The notes below the pieces were generated by a model, which saw nothing but the letters and a program-made list of their open reading frames with translations, did not search any database and was not told where the DNA came from. Both the position numbers and the translations under genes were made by a program. Of a stretch of 64,000 nt of DNA, positions 12,776 through 24,159 are shown piece by piece. Origin of the DNA: Schistosoma haematobium (Eukaryota > Platyhelminthes > Trematoda > Strigeidida > Schistosomatidae); assembly GCF_000699445.3 (NCBI RefSeq), contig NC_067199.1:32224902-32288901 (forward strand). The letters run 5' to 3'. Within the stretch, counting starts at the first letter, position 1. Each line of letters opens with the position of its first letter.

Positions 12776-13053
12776 TGTAGTGAATGAATATTTGGTGGGG
12801 AGAACCAAATTATTGTTATAAGCAAATCAAACAGCAGCTTTGAAAAATATGAATGTCATACATTAAATACATCATTTGCATATCATCTTTCAGTTGTCCT
12901 TTATATACTTCATCATTCATCCGATCCTGTTGTTATTATGATTGTCACTTGTTTTCCTTCCTCATATTATTTCGCCCTTCTTCTGGAAGGATTCTAATTT
13001 CAATTCCTACTACATACTACTTATGTCTGTCTGCATAAGTAGTGCACATCACA
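12776..13053 (+). repeat. Dispersed repeat R1, copy 3 (diverged)
   Basis: About 278 bp starting TGTAGTGAATGA and ending CACATCACA. It shares the 'catacattaaata..tcatttgca' block and a perfect 9-bp 3' hairpin, CTACTTATG / CATAAGTAG. Internal sequence is closer to the 55.3 kb copy than to copies 1 and 2. Confidence 0.6.
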
Positions 13054-14700
13054 AATAATAATCAGATGTATATTTTACTCCTTTATTATGAATAAGTAGA
13101 CTCCAAAATCATTATAAGATGTTATAATCAGGAAGATATTTACTTCAAGAGTGTTTATCAATGTTGGCTAAGTTCATCATTTTCAACCTTTAAATTCTGA
13201 CTCAAAATTTCTACTGTACAGTTCGAGATAATCACACTTATTGAATGAAATGCATAGTGTGTATTGCTTCAAATTACTTTATTATATGTTAAAAATTAAA
13301 GACAGATTATTCATAGATGTACTATAAAACACGTAGTAGGTTTACACAACACTTAATGTACAAACTTTTATATTTCATATATTAACAAATATTCACTGTC
13401 GACATATTTTATCAAACGATATAGGTGTTACATTTACGCGGTAGCAGTGGTAACTCTTATAATGCTTCGATATCGGATACAAAGGCTAGCTTCTTCCATA
13501 GCTGCGGATATTAAATGGGGTTAATTGACATCCAGAATAATGATGTTGCACAGTGATTAAATTTACGATTATTAATTACATAATATATCAACTGAGCAGT
13601 TTTTAACAGAGCGCAAAACCACAGTGAATTTATGAATACTTTTATGACTAATGGGCCTGTCTATCACCATGTGACAAAATCACCGATCACCATATCGATT
13701 TCTATAACCTTGCCCCTGAGACAATCAACAACATACTAACCAGCACTAGTAACCTTGGGTCAACTCTAAACTCCTATTGGTCCTCTAAACAGTAGCTTCT
13801 CTCCTTACCCTGCCCGTTGAGTCCAGAACACAATAATCAGCCTCCAATATTTTTCAAACATACATAGTTAGTACTTAAGCTAACCAGACTGCATCACAAC
13901 AAAAAATGAAAAATAACAATTATACATGACCAAGCTAGAAATGTCTGAATATGGGATATTGTAACTAACAGATTGGGAATAAATTAACAGTAGCGAATTG
14001 TATAACAGTAGTTAATGAGTTAAACGGAAGTTTGTAATAAAAGCAATATAAATATATACGATATTGTCATATTGAATGAGTTATTATAAATGAACATTCC
14101 ATGAAAATCAATGGACGAAGTAACACTAAATTAATAATTACTGAAAGTTAATGACCAAAATTAATCATATTCCATCAATTAAACTTTCCTAAATATATTA
14201 AATTTGAGGATTCAATATTCCTAAAAATGTTGTCATCATAAATTATGAAGTTACATCATTATCAACTTATAGAGATGGTCAATGAAGAAACCTTGCGATT
14301 TGTTTTAAATTGGACAGTAGTTCAGTAAAGAAAATGTAAATTTTACTTATGATTTAGATCACAGTATATTTGAAAGTATATGAAAAATTACCCTTCTCAT
14401 AACATCACACAGCACTTCATATATTGATCTCGAAATTCCGCTATCGACTTGACACTTATTCATGTTTTGGTGACTGTAAACTGTACAACATATCAGAATC
14501 AGTAAATTTTACAGATGTTCATCTTATGATTCTTAGACAAACAAAAGCTTCCAGTGTAATTTATCTGATGGAAGAAAAACCTTCAATTTGAAATAAAAGA
14601 TAAATAAAGTTCAACGTTGTAACATACACAGTCTACTTATGAATTAAATTATTTTACTTTATAATAGAGCATCTAATTACTAACAGTGACTTACTTGTTC
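13054..14700. other. AT-rich non-coding stretch
   Basis: Nothing recognisable beyond background. Region 13660-13870 is a little more GC-rich and may hold an old repeat, but I could not match it within the window. Confidence 0.35.
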
Positions 14701-14702
14701 AA

Positions 14703-14830
14703 ACCGAGGTTCATGGGGTTGATCTTTAGTGAGACTGTAGGTGTATACTATTCAGGAGTACGATACTAAGACGAAACGGCTGTCCAGTGCCTCCTAATTT
14801 ACAATGTTTGTCTAACTAAGATCAGTTCGT
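14703..14830 (+). mobile_element. TRH retroposon relic
   Basis: Carries a trace of the B-box region ('ccgaggttcat'), then 'ttcaggagtacgatactaag', then GACGAAACGGCTGTCCAGTGC, which is the GAAA box, stem III and 3' strand of stem I of the family hammerhead. Stem II is destroyed, so the ribozyme is not expected to work. Confidence 0.6.
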
Positions 14831-15764
14831 GTTGAAAAACTAAGATTGCTCCGTAATGCTTAGCTATTTGTGAGAAACAATACAAACAAAATTTCAAATA
14901 ACTTTTATCTAAATACATTCACAACTCTAATAGATTTCATTCGATGAATATCCTGTGTTATGTCCACTTATTTTACGTATCTAAACATGCTACTTGATAA
15001 GTAATGGGAATACAGATAATTTATGATGTATGGTCTAACTAAAAAAGAGCAAATAACCATACCACTCTGTAGTATTTTCCATAAAGTCAGAGACGGTTTT
15101 TAGCATTCTCATTACTGATATGTTATCAAGAAGGACCTTAGTATAACTACTAAATTCAGTACAAAGATTATTAAGCAATTTAAATGTCAGAGAGGAAGTG
15201 AGGAAATATTTCAGGAATCTACTATTTGAATTAGATTAAACGATTACAGAAAAGACAGCTAATCAAATATATCAGAACTCAGATAGTAGATTTGTAACAT
15301 CACAAAACTCTTCTCTATATATCCCACATATAATCATCCATTTCTACATTTACTCTAGGATGTATGTATGAGGAAATAAACTGAAACTTTAACACTTAGA
15401 AAAAAATTAATGGGATACAATCGAATCTCTCATCGTTTTAATTATACTGAATGAGTAAGAAAATCATTCTATTTGTTTTCAATAACAATTTTATATCTAA
15501 TGAGTAAATCAATAAAACAATAGCTAATGATTTCAGTCATTAACCTGCTTTCACTTAATTTCATCTTCAAGTTAATCTTTAAATCATATTGTCACTTACA
15601 GCAAAACTATAAATGTTATATCACAATATTAAGATAATTGATTTTTTTCGAATACAAGTTGAAAAATTATTGTTCTAATTCTAATGAAGTATTTCCGATA
15701 CAAAACATCTATGATAATATTCAGTTGATGTAAAGAGAGCCTTCAAGCTCGGTAAGTCCTCATG
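14831..15764. other. AT-rich non-coding stretch
   Basis: No gene or repeat recognised. Confidence 0.35.
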
Positions 15765-16130
15765 TGCTCTATAGTGACTAGCTTCGTGAAGGAATTCTCG
15801 GAGTTCTAGTGAGAAGCTGTGACCAGTGAAGTTAATCTACGTCAGATAGAGATAAGTATCTATCTCAAACGATGGAAGATGGTCGCACAATTTCGTGGAT
15901 TGGTTGAGGTTAAATATTAACACCGTTGGATGCCAACTCAGTAGTCTAGAGGTTGAGAGTTCACGCGCGAGACTGAAGGCCCCGGATTCGAATCCCGCAA
16001 GCGGGATCGTAGATGCGCACTACTGAGAAGTCCCATAATAGGAAGAAACGGCCACCTAGTGCTTCCATGTTTCCAATAGTGGTCTAACATCAATCGAGTG
16101 ATGATCTCAATCAAAACCTTAATAGCATCT
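15765..16130 (+). mobile_element. TRH retroposon, long copy with 5' module
   Basis: Contains the 5' module (15765-15916; 'gttctagtgagaagctgtgacc', 'cgtggattggttga'), then the tRNA-like head at 15925-16005 (A box around 'ctcagtagtctagaggtt', B box 'ggattcgaatcccg'), then a hammerhead at 16017-16062, then the 3' part 'ggtctaacatcaatcgagtgatga'. The hammerhead stem I is GCACTA/TAGTGC instead of the family GCACTG/CAGTGC, so pairing is kept, but the core reads CTGAGAA and one strand of stem II is mutated. Probably inactive. Confidence 0.75.
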
Positions 16131-16243
16131 ACAACCGCATACTGATAATTCCCTAGTTTATCACAAATTATTAGACTGTAGAGGGTTGATTTTGTTTAAC
16201 CGAATGACTAAATAGCAACAGATTGTTTTATTAGAATTAATAA

Positions 16244-16520
16244 TGTTGTGAACGAGAACGCAGGTGAAGACAACCAAACGTACTTGATTATAAAGTTACA
16301 GAATCACTTAGTAAAATCTGAGATCCATAGAATAAATTCCTCATTTGCAAAATATCAGTTAATTGTCTCAGACTTGACTGCTTCTTCGTTTTCAAACTAA
16401 TCATTCTCTGTTACTTGTTCTCTTTTCTTCGATCTTCTTAACGTTCTGCTGCCAGACGTTTCACTTTTGATTGAGGATACACACTATTTATATCCGTCGA
16501 CATCATTAGGATACACTACA
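16244..16520 (+). repeat. Dispersed repeat R1, copy 4
   Basis: Starts TGTTGTGAACGAGAACGCAGG and ends ACACTACA, about 277 bp, with the conserved 'ttagtaaaatctgag' and 'tcatttgcaaaat' blocks. It shares the 5' head type with the 12.2 kb copy. Confidence 0.6.
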
Positions 16521-16869
16521 ATACTAGTGCAAAAACTTATTTTCAATTTGATCACGTTGCTGAAAAAATCTGTTTATAGTTTTTGTCATGAACCGACTTC
16601 AACAAGGGAAATTTTGAAAACTAGGCAAGTGTGAATAATTATTTTATTCTAGCTAAAGATTAATCAACAGTAAATAGTCACAACCCAGCCAAAGATTAAA
16701 TTCAGAAATGTTAGGTTTGATGATAATCCCTTTACTTTAATAATACTGAGCTGTGTACCAATGGTTCAATATTCTCTCTATAATCGATTGGCTATATAGC
16801 TTAATGACTGAGTAAATTCTATATATTCTAGATTATTGAACTTCAACAATTATAAATTATACTAGTTGG

Positions 16870-17093
16870 AATCACGAGTCAATTGAAGCTACACCACCAT
16901 GGAAAACCTGGAAGTACTAGACAACCGTTTCGTCCTAGTACGGGACTCCTCAGCAGTGAGCATCCACGGTGCCACCCTCCGCGAGATCCGAACCCAGGAC
17001 CTGTTAGTCTCGCGCGCGAGCGCTTAACCATTAGACCACTGAGCCGGCATCCAAAAGTGTTAATATCTAACTTCAACCAATCCACGAAATTGC
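16870..17093 (-). mobile_element. TRH retroposon, left arm of an inverted pair
   Basis: Minus-strand copy running (minus sense) from 'gaagttagatattaacac' through the A box (tgccggctcagtggtcta), D-arm, B-box region (one base off consensus, 'gggttcggatctcgc'), hammerhead (16914-16959) and 3' flank. It abuts a plus-strand copy at 17094, making a near-perfect head-to-head palindrome. The hammerhead core CTGAGGA...GAAA is kept; stem I has one mismatch and a G.U pair, and stem III has a mismatch. Confidence 0.8.
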
Positions 17094-17290
17094 GTCAGAG
17101 ACTGATAGGTCCTAGGTCTGAATCTCGCGGGGGGCAGGACCGTGGATGCGCACTGCTGAGGAGTCCCACACTAGGACGAAACGGCCGTACAGTGTTTCCA
17201 GGTTTTTCATGGTGGTCTAGCTTCAATTGACTCATGACTTCAACCAGTTAAATTTTTAAAATCTCCACAAAACCCCTTTTCATAATTATA
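17094..17290 (+). mobile_element. TRH retroposon, right arm of an inverted pair, intact hammerhead
   Basis: Starts inside the tRNA-like head (the A box half is missing), with the B-box side 'ctgaatctcgcgg', then an intact hammerhead at 17150-17195, then 'catggtggtctagc...tcaaccagt'. Past 17250 the sequence goes on as 'aaaatctccacaaaacccc', which matches the region just upstream of the 5' module in the 61.8 kb copy. That continuation is evidence for a tandem unit. Confidence 0.8.
17150..17195 (+). ncRNA. Type-I hammerhead ribozyme, core intact
   Basis: Elements in order: stem I 5' strand GCACTG (17150-17155), CTGAGGA (17156-17162), stem II GTCC/GGAC closing a 7-nt loop (17163-17177), GAAA (17178-17181), minimal stem III ACG..CGT with a 2-nt loop, nucleotide 17 = A at 17189, and stem I 3' strand CAGTGT (one G.U pair). 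GUA is an acceptable NUH cleavage triplet. All conserved core bases are present; N7 is G. Activity is inferred, not shown. Confidence 0.8.
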
Positions 17291-19024
17291 ACTTATCATT
17301 AAACTCTCGACAATTCACTTGATGCTAATCGACAACCAGTACATTCTAATTGTTATTTAATTGAGTAGAAATCTTTACATGTTAATTTATTTACTTAAAA
17401 TTTAGTGAAATTATACTGATTAGGAGATGAAGAGAAGAAACAAAGAAGAATACGTCAACTTGTTTATGAAATTTTCTTTTGTAATGAATATTTCAAATTG
17501 TTTGTTGATTCAACAGTTATGACCGACACCAGTCAAATATAATAGTTCAGCTTTTATTACTATTGAAAAAGTACAAAACATGAATGATATATTTGATTAT
17601 ATTTTTTCATTTACTTTAATTCTCCAGACGAACTAACCTACCTCTAAGAAAATCTTGATTAATTACCTTTATGAATACCAAGAATAGTTATGTGGGTCTT
17701 TATATAGACGTTGAAAAGGCCACCCAAATTACTCACATTTTTGCTTTACTTTTTTTGGAGACCTTATAAAAGTTATGTTCGATATGAAGCAAATGAAAAT
17801 CGTTCAAATCGATGAATAATTTTAGAGCTATAAACTCCCGATTCTTTAGAATGTTCTCATAAATAATCATAGTCTATCATCATATGCGGCTATTGTTTAT
17901 TTTGGTTTGTGAATACAATTTGGTTGGTACAGTTAAAAGTTACTTTAAAGAGTAACATATTCGTTTACGACTGTTTAATTGAGTCTCACACTAGGGTAAA
18001 ACAGCTATCCAGTGCTTCCTGGCTCTCAATGACGCTCTAATTGAAATCAGCCTATAATTCAACCAATGAAATAAGATTTAGTGTGCAGCTGAATAAGTTC
18101 GTTTTCTCCTAAACCATTCAATCTAGCACACGTCATTTTTAAAACTGATTAAATTCAAGAATTTCTTATGAATGTTGATTCACACAATTCTGTTTGAATT
18201 ACTTTATGTATTTTAATTACTCAACACTAAACCATTGTGTTATAACTATCTCATACAAACTTACCTACTTATATATATAAAGTACATCAACCTATTAATA
18301 GTTAAGTGAACAATCTTTTTCGTATGTTTTACCAAAAGTTATTGTTTAACTTAGATACTATATTTAATGCACTGGAATATATCATTCTTCAACTACTGAG
18401 TAGTTATCGATTTTAAAGTGATTTACAATTGATTTAGAGACTATATATTGCTAAGAAAAAAAACTTAATCCAATCCTTTATTGATAATCATTGACTTCTC
18501 AGTTTCGGCTAGTTCTTCCATAAAGTTGAATTGTTTATGTATATCCGTTTATCCAAAAACATGGCTTCCATCACCAGTGACTGGCTTCATGTGGGAAACT
18601 GTGGAATCATAGACGTCGGTGAGAGGTAATAACTCTCTCATGATCTGCACACATATATAAGCTAACTAATCTATACGGATTATATATTATACCTATAATT
18701 TATAAGGACTGACATTTTTTATCAATTTTATTAAATGCAGAATTATTCAAGCATAAAAGCTTGAACTCAGCTAACCATATCCACGATTTCAAATTGTAAG
18801 TTCCGGCTTACTATTTAAGCAGGATTAAATAGCGAGAAGTCAGTAAGAAATAGTATTTTGCTTTTTCTCTAATTGGATTATATAAATTTCATTATTACGC
18901 AAAATCAAGTTTTGAGAAATGCCGTGAATTCAAGCTAAGAATAAATCGTATTAAAATACTCGCAGGCATTTGTCAAATTCGTTGCAATTTGTGGATGATA
19001 ATGCCGTGATATCTGAACTGGTCA
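17291..19024. other. AT-rich stretch with one TRH relic
   Basis: At 17970-18075 there is a decayed plus-strand TRH trace: 'gagtctcacactagggtaaaac', 'ccagtgcttcctgg'. No gene is supported elsewhere. The piece 18560-18680 ('gcacacatatataagctaact') may be an SM-alpha fragment, but it is too eroded to call. Confidence 0.4.
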
Positions 19025-19125
19025 GTACTGAATTCTAGTCTGTGTGACAATCAGGATGGCGATCCAGGAAGATCCACATGACGAGTACCAGATAGGATGA
19101 AACATGCATCTTAAATTTGGTTGTT
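19025..19125 (+). mobile_element. SM-alpha-type hammerhead relic
   Basis: 'gatccacatgacgagtacc' followed by 'agataggatgaaacatgc' preserves the order CUGAUGA-stem II-GAAA of SM-alpha hammerheads. Stem I and the cleavage site are degraded. Assigned on pattern only. Confidence 0.5.
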
Positions 19126-19505
19126 AGCCTAAATCCAAACTTTTATGCGATTAGATTAGTTGGACAATGATAAATTAGTATAAACAACACTAATATTTTA
19201 ACAACAGTAAGAAGTAAAAATCACAGAATATTTTAGGATATATATATATATATTAACCATCTAGTTCTCAAAAATATACCTGCGACATGATGTAACCACA
19301 ATTATTTCAAACAATATATCTTTTAGTTCTGTACTAACGGTTCTAGTATAATAAATCCTTAAAATATAGGCTTTCTAGACAACTCAATTCGTAAATGTCT
19401 ATCATTTTCCATAGCCGAGAAAAATAACCCATCACAGAAGTACAAGCAGTAATAAATTCTCTTTTCCTACAAAATAATATGAATTTTTTTTTACATTCAT
19501 ATATC

Positions 19506-19632
19506 TGTTTAGCGTTTTTTTTTAGCGAGTTGGTTTTCTACGGGATGGGGTCGCTAATCCCATGACTAACCCTTTTCCTTTACCCGGGCTTGGGACCGGC
19601 AGTAGCCCAAGAGGGGCTCCAGGTGGAGTTAT
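19506..19632 (-). mobile_element. Solitary SR2 5'-end insertion (mini-element)
   Basis: A 127-bp insertion bounded by an 11-bp direct repeat ATTCATATATC (19495-19505 and 19633-19643). On the minus strand it matches the first ~125 bp of the SR2-like element at 38326: 'aactccacctggag', 'ctactgccggtcccaagccc', 'catcccgtagaaaac', 'aactcgctaaaa', 'acgcta'. It stops where the 38 kb copy reads 'acgctaaccag'. It has no coding capacity. The duplicated target shows it integrated as a unit, not as a decay product of a longer element. Confidence 0.8.
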
Positions 19633-19643
19633 ATTCATATATC

Positions 19644-21416
19644 ACTGGACTGAATTTCGAAAATGAAGAAGAGTTTGAAATTTTTATTGTTTTATACTTA
19701 TCTACATACGGAAGAATATGCTTGTGATTCTAGTTAAGGGTTTATTTATTTAAAAAAACATTGGTTACAAGAAATGACCGTAAATTTCGACAAAACAAAT
19801 CTTTGAACACGATTGGTCTCTCCCGAGTTATCCACTAATTAAGACTAAAATAGGCCACAACAAATGAAATGAAAGCATTTTCATTAAATATTATTTGCAC
19901 CATGATTCTAAACATAGTTGGTATGTTTGAATATGCATTTAAAGGCAGTGTGTTAGGTGTTTTAATATAGAGGTATTTAGGAGTAAGCGAAAATATTAGT
20001 CGCATCACAACTAGGAAGCAGTTACATCCAAATAGAAATATATGACGTAATGAAAGATGATTAAAACTACTCTAAATCATAAGAAAATTCTGTATCTACA
20101 TAGAGGCTGATTGGTCGAAGTTAAACTATGGTGCTGTGAAATCATTGTACTCAATATAGCATAACTTTTTTTTAATCAACGTGTATTTTGGTTGACTATA
20201 TGACAAAGTATAATTGTGTGCCTTTCATGAGCAAAAAGATTTATTTACAAAGTTTGGTTATCAAAGCGAATGACAAAAATTTACTCATTATCTAAGTCAC
20301 AATGTGTAGCTGGTAAATGTCTAATTATTCGCCAGTTTCTGTCCTGCCGAACCTCAGTTTTTTTCATAATTCAAACACTTATTAGGAAGTGAGTCTCCAA
20401 GCCTAGGTCATCTCACGAAGTTTAACTGGAACTCCATATCTATCAAAACAGAAATATATAAATAAGTAGAATAATTCTGTTTGATTATATAAAATGAAAT
20501 ATTACTAATAATAATCAAACCTGATTTATCTGTAGCCTTCCAAAATCAATTCGCTAATAATTCCTAATAAACGTGATTAGATAATATGGTTTTTCTATTG
20601 TTAATATTAAATAGTGAGAGAAACTGATGAGTGAATGCTTACTTAATTCAGTAATAAAGTTTGTAAATATGAAATCCTATGGAGACTTGCTTCATAGGAT
20701 TACCAGGATAATCGTAACACATATACTAAGGACTTAATATCTATTCTATGGTAAATTTGTAAAACCCGAAATAACAATATTGCTTATTCTTTTGTTCAAT
20801 CTTAAACTAAAGATTAATATAAACATAAATTGCGTTGAAACGATCTATTCCTTTAACGTTTAATCATGGTTTAAACATTTATTTCGATATTCATTATACT
20901 AATGACAAGAATCAATTATTTCATACACCCAAAATAACTTTCTTAATAAAAGAAACGGTTTTGATTTAGTTAAACAAACAAAAATAGTCGATACAATTTA
21001 TTAACCATTATTATTTACAGTGTTCTCTTTGTTACCAATGAATAATTAGATCATCTTATTTTTCTTCTTAACTGATATGATGGGCAAGGTATTGATTGAT
21101 TAGTGTGAATGATCAATGAGATTGATTTTCTTCAATCGCCTGTAACTTTTTGAAGAGTAATTATATTAATATTTGTTATAGTTGGTTTCTTTTATGAATT
21201 TGTAAATTTACGTTTATACAGTAAATAATGTCAAGTAAAATTCAGTTTTTAGATTTGCAAATATTACTGTTGACATGTAAAAAAAACGTCACTTGAAAAC
21301 CAGTATATTCAGACATAGTTATAACTTTATTCGACTTGTAATAGACCTTCAGCTTTCATTTCCTATGAGAATTCCTTTTCCAAGTACGATTTTTCCATGG
21401 TTCTATCAATATATAG
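19644..21416. other. AT-rich non-coding stretch
   Basis: No gene, RNA or matched repeat. Confidence 0.35.
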
Positions 21417-21692
21417 TGTAGGGAATGAAAACACAAATGGGGACAATCGAATGCATTTCAATACAAAATTACAGAACATCTTAGTAAAATCTGAGAACCA
21501 TACAGTAAATGCTTCGTTTGCAAAATGTCAATCAATCGTCTCAGACTTCATTGTTCTTTCGATGCTACACTAATCATTCATTGTTTTCGTTCTCTTTTCT
21601 TTGATTTTCTTAACCTTCTGCCTCTAGGCATTTCACTTTCGATTAATGATACATACTACTTAAATCTGTCGAGATCAGTAGCACACACCACA
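21417..21692 (+). repeat. Dispersed repeat R1, copy 5, with 4-bp flanking duplication
   Basis: 276 bp starting TGTAGGGAATGAAAACAC and ending CACACACCACA. It is flanked on both sides by ATAG (21413-21416 and 21693-21696). A TG...CA end structure with a 4-bp duplication is what a solo LTR would show, but a 4-bp match alone is weak. Confidence 0.6.
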
Positions 21693-21999
21693 ATAGGACT
21701 AGATATATCTTTAGCGAATATTAAAAAGCATATCATCATTGTCCTTTGAACATGGATTGCTATGGTATTATATCTATCTACTTTATCTACACTAAAAAGA
21801 TATTTCAGAAGTATTCCATAAACTGATTTATTATTAAGTTATTCATAATAGAAAGTTTAAAAAACAATTTAGTGAAAATAAGACACGTTAGGAAAATTAA
21901 TACAAGCAATCACAGTCAAGAATACAACAAATTAATTTCAATCTATTTTCAACATAAAGCATGAAATCTATGGTTGGGTAGTGGTTAACATTAAGATTC

Positions 22000-22165
22000 G
22001 AGATGTGCATTTCATATCATCTGGGACTGACCAGATGGATGAACAAGCATTAGTGTTGGCGCTCACACTAAGGCACCAACCCACTGACTTCGGCTTCAAG
22101 TCCCAACGTGTTACCCACTAGGCTACTGTGTTCAGATAGCTGGTGGCTTGTGCAATGAGCATGAG
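22000..22165 (-). mobile_element. SM-alpha-type head, minus arm of a fold-back
   Basis: On the minus strand: 'cattgcacaagccacc', 'acagtagcctagtgggtaa' (A-box region of the tRNA-like head) and 'gggacttgaagccgaag', matching the head of the 59.6 kb copy and the 4.2 kb copy. It lies back to back with the plus-strand ribozyme part that follows. Confidence 0.6.
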
Positions 22166-22440
22166 TTTAATTCGTAGGGTTTCATATTTTCACATTTTGA
22201 TATTAGGGATCTCAAATGATTAGTCAATATGTACCAACACTGAGTTATGGGAACATCCAGCAAACGAGTTATAAATAGGATGAAAAGCGAGTCCTGGGTT
22301 CCATCATTCGCCACTATTCAACTCCAATAAAAGCGTAGCTAAATGCTAATATCGACGAATTCCACTCAGGATGCACATATATCAATAAGAGACTTATCAA
22401 TTACAGAGTCCATAATATTGGCAACGGAAAAGTAAAAATC
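22166..22440 (+). mobile_element. SM-alpha-type retroposon with decayed hammerhead
   Basis: 'acatccagcaaacgagttat' + 'aaataggatgaaaagcgagtcctgggttcc' (22253-22305) is the SM-alpha hammerhead with mutations in CUGAUGA, in stem II and in stem III. Downstream 'gcacatatatcaataagaga' corresponds to the SM-alpha body at 59.5 kb. Not expected to cleave. Confidence 0.65.
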
Positions 22441-23699
22441 CCCATAAATGAAGTGTAATTAAGACGATAACGCCATCGACTACACTCTTGATTGCATCCA
22501 ATTTCTATCGATTCGCTTAACAAACCAACTAACTTGTCAATACACAAGTAATTAATCTGATATCGTAAACCTTTGTAAAGTTTACTTCTTCGAACCATGT
22601 TGACAAAAAACTAAACGAACATGTGCACAAGTATGTTAAACATGTTAAACGTGACTGAATGGCTTTTTCATTGACCGAATAACAATTAATTATCGAGTAA
22701 CGTTTTTTCCAGTGATAAAAACGCTAGTTCGTTCTAAATTCACCTTACAACAGAGTTGAAAAAATAACCACTAGTTTTGAATTCGATCAACAAGCACTTA
22801 AAAAACTGAAGTATTTTCGACAAGTACTACTTACTATTTACAAGTAGTTTAAAGTCGGTGGATTTTTCAACCAAATAGGTATCAATGTTTTCTGTCCCAT
22901 CAAATTGTTTTGCAGTGCATACATGAGCTTTTTACAGTTTCGAACTGATCAAAATATGAACGAACATAAACATAACTGACATTTCGATTATTAGATCTAG
23001 GAGTTAACCATATGTGTAGACTGATTATTTTTTTCAATTGTCATTGTAACAAATTAAACAAAATTATATAAGCCGTTCTTATCTTATATTTGGAGTGACT
23101 TTCAATAGTAAGGCTCACCCTTAATCCCTATTAGTTTAATTCTGATTACATAAAGTATTAAATGCAGACAGCATGTATCCTAAATACAAAAAAATATGAT
23201 CTCATTTCACTTATCCACTGAGTTAAGACTATCATGTCAAGTGTTTCCTTGGTTGAAAAAAAACAAAGACATTTGTGCGAAGATAATAATTGCACATAAA
23301 ATTAACACAAGTCTAGGGCTGAACAATTAATTGAGTCTATTAACAATGCTAAATGAATTTCAACTTTGATTAATCATTTCTGGAGAATTGTTATATGATT
23401 GAGAAATAAGTTAAAGTATTGAACGTTTCGTTACGTTGATTTAACTAAGATTTAAAGTTTTAATTTCTCGTTAGTTCATATTTAATTAACATTTACTTCA
23501 GTCAGTTATGTACAAAGTAAAACCTGGCACATTTATGCACTGGTTCAGGTTGCCATACTACATTACCTCAACGAGATTTAATTATCCAAACAAATCCAAC
23601 AGTAGTGAAAGTAGTGGTATCAGTAGTAGTGTAAAAAGTTAGGCACAAAAAATTTACACGACTTTGAGACTCATGATCTAAAGCAAATCCAAAGAACAA
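22441..23699. other. AT-rich non-coding stretch
   Basis: No gene or matched repeat recognised. Confidence 0.35.
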
Positions 23700-23965
23700 A
23701 TGAATCTACGAGATAGGTATCGATTGTGAGCCTTGTCGCCTATCTCTAACCACTGACTATGATAATTGTATGGACCCCAACCAGGCAGCATGGGCCTATC
23801 AATAGGGTTTAGTTCAACAGTCAATGACGTCATGGGCTAATGCTATGTATTGGCTTGACCGACTGTCTTCCACTTTACTTCTAAACCCCACAACATCGCC
23901 TGTTGAGGCAACATGTGGTTGAACAATACAAATCCCGGTAACCTTTCATATTTGGTGATTATCCG
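23700..23965 (-). pseudogene. RTE-clade ORF2 3' fragment, strongly decayed
   Basis: Parallel to 28610-28850: 'taaccactgactatgat', 'ccccaaccaggcagca', 'tcaatgacgtcatgggctaatg', 'acatcgcctgttgaggca'. This encodes (minus strand) the C-terminal region of a reverse transcriptase protein of the Perere-3/SR3-like kind, now full of changes. Confidence 0.55.
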
Positions 23966-24159
23966 ACGTAATTATCAACAGAACTTAACCGGTATATATG
24001 TTTATATCAGTTAAAGTCAAAAAGTAGAGAGGAACTAGTAGATAAATAAAAGACACTAAACCCTTTAACTATATTAAATTTTCCTTGACTTAGAGCACTC
24101 TTGAAAAGTGGTAATTTCAAAGGTGGTTTTCTTTTTTTCTCAATTACAACGTATAATCC

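Noticed and set aside
19506..19632. Decayed remnant of a full SR2 copy
   Set aside because: An 11-bp duplication directly flanks the 127-bp segment, so it inserted at that size.
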